From contig NZ_AQRC01000005.1 of NCBI RefSeq assembly GCF_000737065.1, positions 124,001 through 188,000 of the forward strand: DNA of 64,000 nt, in the 5' to 3' direction. The stretch's first letter is position 1. Each line of letters begins with the position of its first letter. The position numbers were made by a program, and so were the translations under genes. Under the pieces are notes generated by a model. It made no database searches and was not told the origin of the DNA. It was given only the letters and a program-made list of their open reading frames with translations. This document shows positions 61,118 through 64,000 of the stretch, one piece after another. Origin of the DNA: Thioclava atlantica (lineage in GTDB: Bacteria > Pseudomonadota > Alphaproteobacteria > Rhodobacterales > Rhodobacteraceae).

Positions 61118-62452
61118 TCAGCGCGGCAGGATCATCTCGGCGAGCAATCCGCCAAGCCGTTCGGATTGCCCGAGTTTCAGCGATCCGCCGTGGCTGCGCA
61201 GGATGTCGGCGGCGATCGAAAGACCCAGGCCGACCCCCTGCCCCAGATCCTGATTTCGCGCTGGATCGAGCCGGGTGAAGGGCCGCATCGCCTCCTCGCG
61301 GCGCTCGGACGGGATGCCGGGGCCGTCATCATGGACCGCGATTCGCCATCCGCGCTGTGCGATCGAGACGCTGACCTCGGCACGGTTGCCGTATCGGGTG
61401 GCATTGCTCAGGAGGTTTTCCAACGCCCGGCGCAACGCATCGGCGCGGAAGGTCGCCGTCTCCACGCTCTCGCAGGGATCGAGGGTCACGTCGTGCCCGG
61501 CGCGCTGCGCATCCTCGACCACCTCGCGCACGAAACCGCAGATCTCGCGTGTCTCTGGCTCGCCCCGCGTCGCCCCCTCGCGCGCGAAATCGAGAAAGGC
61601 GTCGACAAGCCGCCCCATCTCCTCCACGTCACGCTCCATCGCCGCGACCTCGGGTCCCTCGGGCAGCATCGAGAGGCCAAGCCGCAACCGCGTGAGCGGC
61701 GTGCGCAGATCGTGACTGACCCCCGAGAGCATCAGGGTGCGTTGCTCGATCTGCCGCTCGATCCGCGCGCGCATGTCAAGGAAGGCCGAGCCGGCCGAGC
61801 GCACCTCGATCGCCCCGCCCACCCGGTAAGGCACGTTGCGCCCCTTGCCGAACTCCTCCGCGGCGCGCGCGAGCCGCCGGATCGGGCGGAGCTGGTTGCG
61901 CAGGAAGATGAAGGCGATCAGTGTCATCAGGAAAGAAACAAAGACCATCAGGACAAGCAATTGGTGCGGATTCGAGGCCGACACGCGCCCCCGCGGAAAG
62001 ACCACCGACAGCGGCCCTTTCGGCGTCTCGAGCACCACCGTCACCTGGTTGTCGCCGGCCACCAGATCGATCGAGCGGATCGCCGTGAGATTGTTGCGCA
62101 GCGTCGCCAGAACGACGATCCCGGTCAGGTCGAGGACCCCACGCCGGTCGCCCTGTCGCGTGGCCTGCACCGGCGGCGCGGGAAGATGGGTGCTGAACCC
62201 CAATGTATGATCGAGCGCGAAAAGCCGGCTGCGCGCCGTGGCCAGATCGGGCGCCTCGGTCACGACCTGATCGAGCAGAACGATCTCGCGCACCATTCCC
62301 AGCGTCATCTGGCGGGTGACGCGCTCGAAATGGCGCTGGATGAAGACCACCGAAACGACCAGCTGGATCGTCACCACCGGCAGAATCAGGATCATCGCGG
62401 CACGCCCGTAGAGCCCGCGCGGCATCACCTGTTTGAGCCAGCGAAAATTCAT
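61118..62452 (-). CDS. EnvZ-like sensor histidine kinase
   Basis: A 444-residue membrane kinase: a first segment near residues 18-38, a periplasmic domain, a second near 170-190, then HAMP, the dimerisation helix with the phosphorylated His in LSGVSHDLRTPLTRLRLGLSM, and ATPase boxes NLLSNATRYG, HDDGPGI, and GQGVGLGLSIAADI. It is divergent from the metallo-hydrolase with 36 bp between. No response regulator gene is adjacent, unlike ompR-envZ; its partner must be elsewhere. The sensed cue is unknown. Confidence 0.92.
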   Translation of the reverse strand: MNFRWLKQVMPRGLYGRAAMILILPVVTIQLVVSVVFIQRHFERVTRQMTLGMVREIVLLDQVVTEAPDLATARSRLFALDHTLGFSTHLPAPPVQATRQGDRRGVLDLTGIVVLATLRNNLTAIRSIDLVAGDNQVTVVLETPKGPLSVVFPRGRVSASNPHQLLVLMVFVSFLMTLIAFIFLRNQLRPIRRLARAAEEFGKGRNVPYRVGGAIEVRSAGSAFLDMRARIERQIEQRTLMLSGVSHDLRTPLTRLRLGLSMLPEGPEVAAMERDVEEMGRLVDAFLDFAREGATRGEPETREICGFVREVVEDAQRAGHDVTLDPCESVETATFRADALRRALENLLSNATRYGNRAEVSVSIAQRGWRIAVHDDGPGIPSERREEAMRPFTRLDPARNQDLGQGVGLGLSIAADILRSHGGSLKLGQSERLGGLLAEMILPR

Positions 62453-62488
62453 GCCAGAACCCTAGCGGCGGCAAGAGCGGAGGGAAAG

Positions 62489-63361
62489 ATGGAAGAGATG
62501 GAACCCGGGCTGCGCCGGATCGTGGCGCCCAACCCCTCGCCGATGACCTTCACCGGTACATGCAGCTACGTGATCGGCACCGGGCGCGTCGCCGTGGTCG
62601 ATCCCGGCCCGGCGGACTCGACGCATCTCGAGGCGATCCTGAGCGGCCTGGCGCGCGGCGAAGAGGTCAGCCATATTCTCGTCACCCACGCCCATCTCGA
62701 CCATTCTCCCGGCGCGCGCCTGCTATCGGAGGCGACCGGAGCGCCGGTCTTCGCCTTCGGCCCGCCCGAGGCCGGCCGCTCCGAAGTGATGGCCGATCTC
62801 GCGGCGGCCGGGCTCGCAGGCGGCGGCGAGGGCGTCGATCGCGACTTCCGGCCCGACGAGCGGCTCGAGCATGGCGAGACGCTCGCGGGCGGCGACTGGA
62901 GCCTCACCGCCCTGCATACCCCCGGCCATTTCTGCAACCACCTGAGCTTTGCGATCGGCGATGCGATCCTGACCGGCGACGTGGTGATGGGATGGTCCTC
63001 GACCCTGATCTCGCCCCCCGATGGCGATCTGCGCGATTATTACCGCTCCCTCGCCCTGATCGAAGAGCGCGCGCCCCGCATCCTCTATCCGGGCCATGGC
63101 GCCCCGGTGCGCGCCCCCGCGACCCTGATCGCCGAACAGCGCGCGCATCGCGAGGCGCGCAGCGCCCAGATCCTCGAATCCCTGCGCGCCGCCCCGGCCA
63201 CGCCGCAAGCGCTCACCCGCGCGATCTATCGCGAAGTCCCCGCCGCCCTCCTGCCCGCCGCCGAGCGCAACGTCTTTGCGCATCTCGTTGAAATGACGCA
63301 ACAAAACCTCGTCACCCCTGCGCCACACCTGACCCCGGAGGCGCAATTTTCGTTGACGTGA
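62489..63361 (+). CDS. MBL-fold metallo-hydrolase (LACTB2-like)
   Basis: A 290-residue metallo-beta-lactamase superfamily hydrolase. The metal-binding motif THAHLDHSPG (near residue 65) and later His and Asp ligands (TPGHFCNH, LTGDVVMG, LYPGHG) are intact, and a C-terminal winged-helix domain (about 225-290) is typical of LACTB2-type enzymes. GGAGGG lies just before the ATG at 62489. The substrate is not evident: RNA or thioester hydrolysis have been reported for relatives. Confidence 0.92.
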   Translation: MEEMEPGLRRIVAPNPSPMTFTGTCSYVIGTGRVAVVDPGPADSTHLEAILSGLARGEEVSHILVTHAHLDHSPGARLLSEATGAPVFAFGPPEAGRSEVMADLAAAGLAGGGEGVDRDFRPDERLEHGETLAGGDWSLTALHTPGHFCNHLSFAIGDAILTGDVVMGWSSTLISPPDGDLRDYYRSLALIEERAPRILYPGHGAPVRAPATLIAEQRAHREARSAQILESLRAAPATPQALTRAIYREVPAALLPAAERNVFAHLVEMTQQNLVTPAPHLTPEAQFSLT

Positions 63362-63392
63362 CGAAAGGATGAATTTTTTGCGCCGAACCCTC

Positions 63393-63421
63393 TGGACAAC
63401 CCGTTTCGAGATTCATATACA
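63393..63421 (+). promoter_or_regulatory. Promoter of tRNA-Asn
   Basis: TGGACA (63393-63398) and TATACA (63416-63421) are spaced 17 nt and lie 11 bp before the tRNA. Confidence 0.8.
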
Positions 63422-63432
63422 CCCCCTCGTGT

Positions 63433-63507
63433 TCCGGCGTAGCTCAGCGGTAGAGCAGTTGACTGTTAATCAATTGGTCGTAGGTTCGATCCCTACCGCC
63501 GGAGCCA
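63433..63507 (+). tRNA. tRNA-Asn (GTT)
   Basis: A 75-nt tRNA with encoded CCA and anticodon GTT in the loop CTGTTAA. Base composition falls right after its 3' end, where a recombinase-like gene starts 125 bp downstream, so its 3' half is a likely attachment site. Confidence 0.97.
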
Positions 63508-63631
63508 TCTTCCCCTCCAGGGTGTTAATTTAGCTACAAAAAGCCTTTCATGGCTTCGTAGGTGTGGCATACGGGTGTTCCATCACCCGAGTTTTGCGTG
63601 GGTCCGTCCGAAACAAGGGCGACGCAAGACC

Positions 63632-64000
63632 ATGCACGGCCAACCTCATCTCTCCCGTCGCGGCACCGCCTATCAATGGCGCCGTCGGATCCGGGTGTTT
63701 TCCACAAAATTCGTCGACCTGAAGCTCTCCTTGGGGACGACGGATCGCCGTGTTGCGATTATCTTAGCCCGTAAGATTAGTGCGGAGAGCGACACATTTA
63801 TGGATGGCATCATCAGGACCGAGATCTCGCCTCAGGAGGCGCGCGCCTGGCTGGCGGATGTAATCAAGCGCGAGCGGGCGAAGATCGAAAAGCTGCAATT
63901 TCTGCGCCGGTTCGACTCCCTCGATCCGCTCGATGATTTGCGCCAAGACGAGGCCGCGCGAGACGCTTGGGCATATCTGGCACGGTCGGGATTGAATGCT
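63632..64000 (+). CDS. Putative site-specific integrase, 5' end only
   Basis: An open frame of 123 codons from the ATG at 63632 that runs off the right edge. The start MHGQPHLSRRGTAYQWRRRI and the following LKLSLGTTDRRVAIILARKI resemble the N-terminal segment of phage-type tyrosine recombinases (short beta-rich arm-type domain: RRG-YxxRRR-P then LGT-DRR-A-ARK). The catalytic domain would lie beyond the window. Lower GC content than the rest, and position 125 bp after a tRNA 3' end, fit an integrative element. Alternative: an unrelated mobile-element gene. Confidence 0.65.
   Translation, partial: MHGQPHLSRRGTAYQWRRRIRVFSTKFVDLKLSLGTTDRRVAIILARKISAESDTFMDGIIRTEISPQEARAWLADVIKRERAKIEKLQFLRRFDSLDPLDDLRQDEAARDAWAYLARSGLNA

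Noticed and set aside
1-64000. CRISPR arrays, insertion sequences, rRNA genes
   Set aside because: No regular spacer-repeat array, transposase gene or ribosomal RNA sequence was found on either strand.

Overview
The window is a 64 kb stretch of a high-GC alphaproteobacterial chromosome, almost certainly from the Rhodobacteraceae (Rhodobacterales). The evidence is the permuted two-piece tmRNA encoding the tag ANDNRAPVALAA, the CckA/ChpT phosphorelay parts, an alphaproteobacterial SspB, the olsBA pair, a recA SOS box of the GTTC-N7-GTTC type, and codon use throughout. No species can be named from sequence alone.

Layout. 1-9706: alpha-glucoside uptake and breakdown. aglEFGAK (minus strand, aglK cut by the window edge) diverges from aglR, a family 1 beta-glycosidase and a glucokinase. 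Two near-identical operator palindromes lie between the divergent arms, and an intrinsic terminator lies between aglE and aglF. 9818-19460: a chemotaxis cluster. A STAS protein, cheY, cheA, cheW, cheR, a second cheY and a small protein with a CheZ-type DxxxQ motif converge on cheD-cheB and a large PAS-containing chemoreceptor. 19600-31948: housekeeping genes on the minus strand. These are a phytoene-synthase-like protein, cimA, cysS (preceded by a 13-codon leader with tandem Cys codons), alaS, recA, a cckA gene interrupted by an in-frame TAG, and an RsmB-type methyltransferase. 32176-43185: TadE/TadG-like proteins, manC, a photolyase, an orphan periplasmic binding protein, an APC-like membrane protein, and an overlapping sulfotransferase plus two glycosyltransferases. 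43321-50745: ssrA (tmRNA), a SnoaL-like protein, sspB, fumC, two small conserved genes, olsBA, a 59-codon DUF3553 gene, chpT and proA. 50742-63361: tRNA-Asp twice, pirin, a Na/Pi transporter, two tRNA-Val genes, an outer membrane protein, an unknown Gly/Gln-rich exported protein, a formate/nitrite-type channel, an HU-like gene also broken by an in-frame TAG, lon, an EnvZ-like kinase and a metallo-hydrolase. 63433-64000: tRNA-Asn, then base composition drops and the 5' end of an apparent tyrosine-recombinase gene runs off the window, probably the edge of an integrated element.

How parts fit. Protein quality control is clustered: tmRNA tags stalled products, SspB would deliver tagged proteins to ClpXP, and Lon lies further along. 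The chemotaxis cluster resembles the Sinorhizobium che operon in order, including small proteins at the positions of CheS and CheT, which there act in switching off CheY. CckA and ChpT are successive steps of one phosphorelay (CckA-ChpT-CtrA); ChpT is intact but CckA as written is not. Two conserved genes interrupted by TAG in one window is the most puzzling observation.
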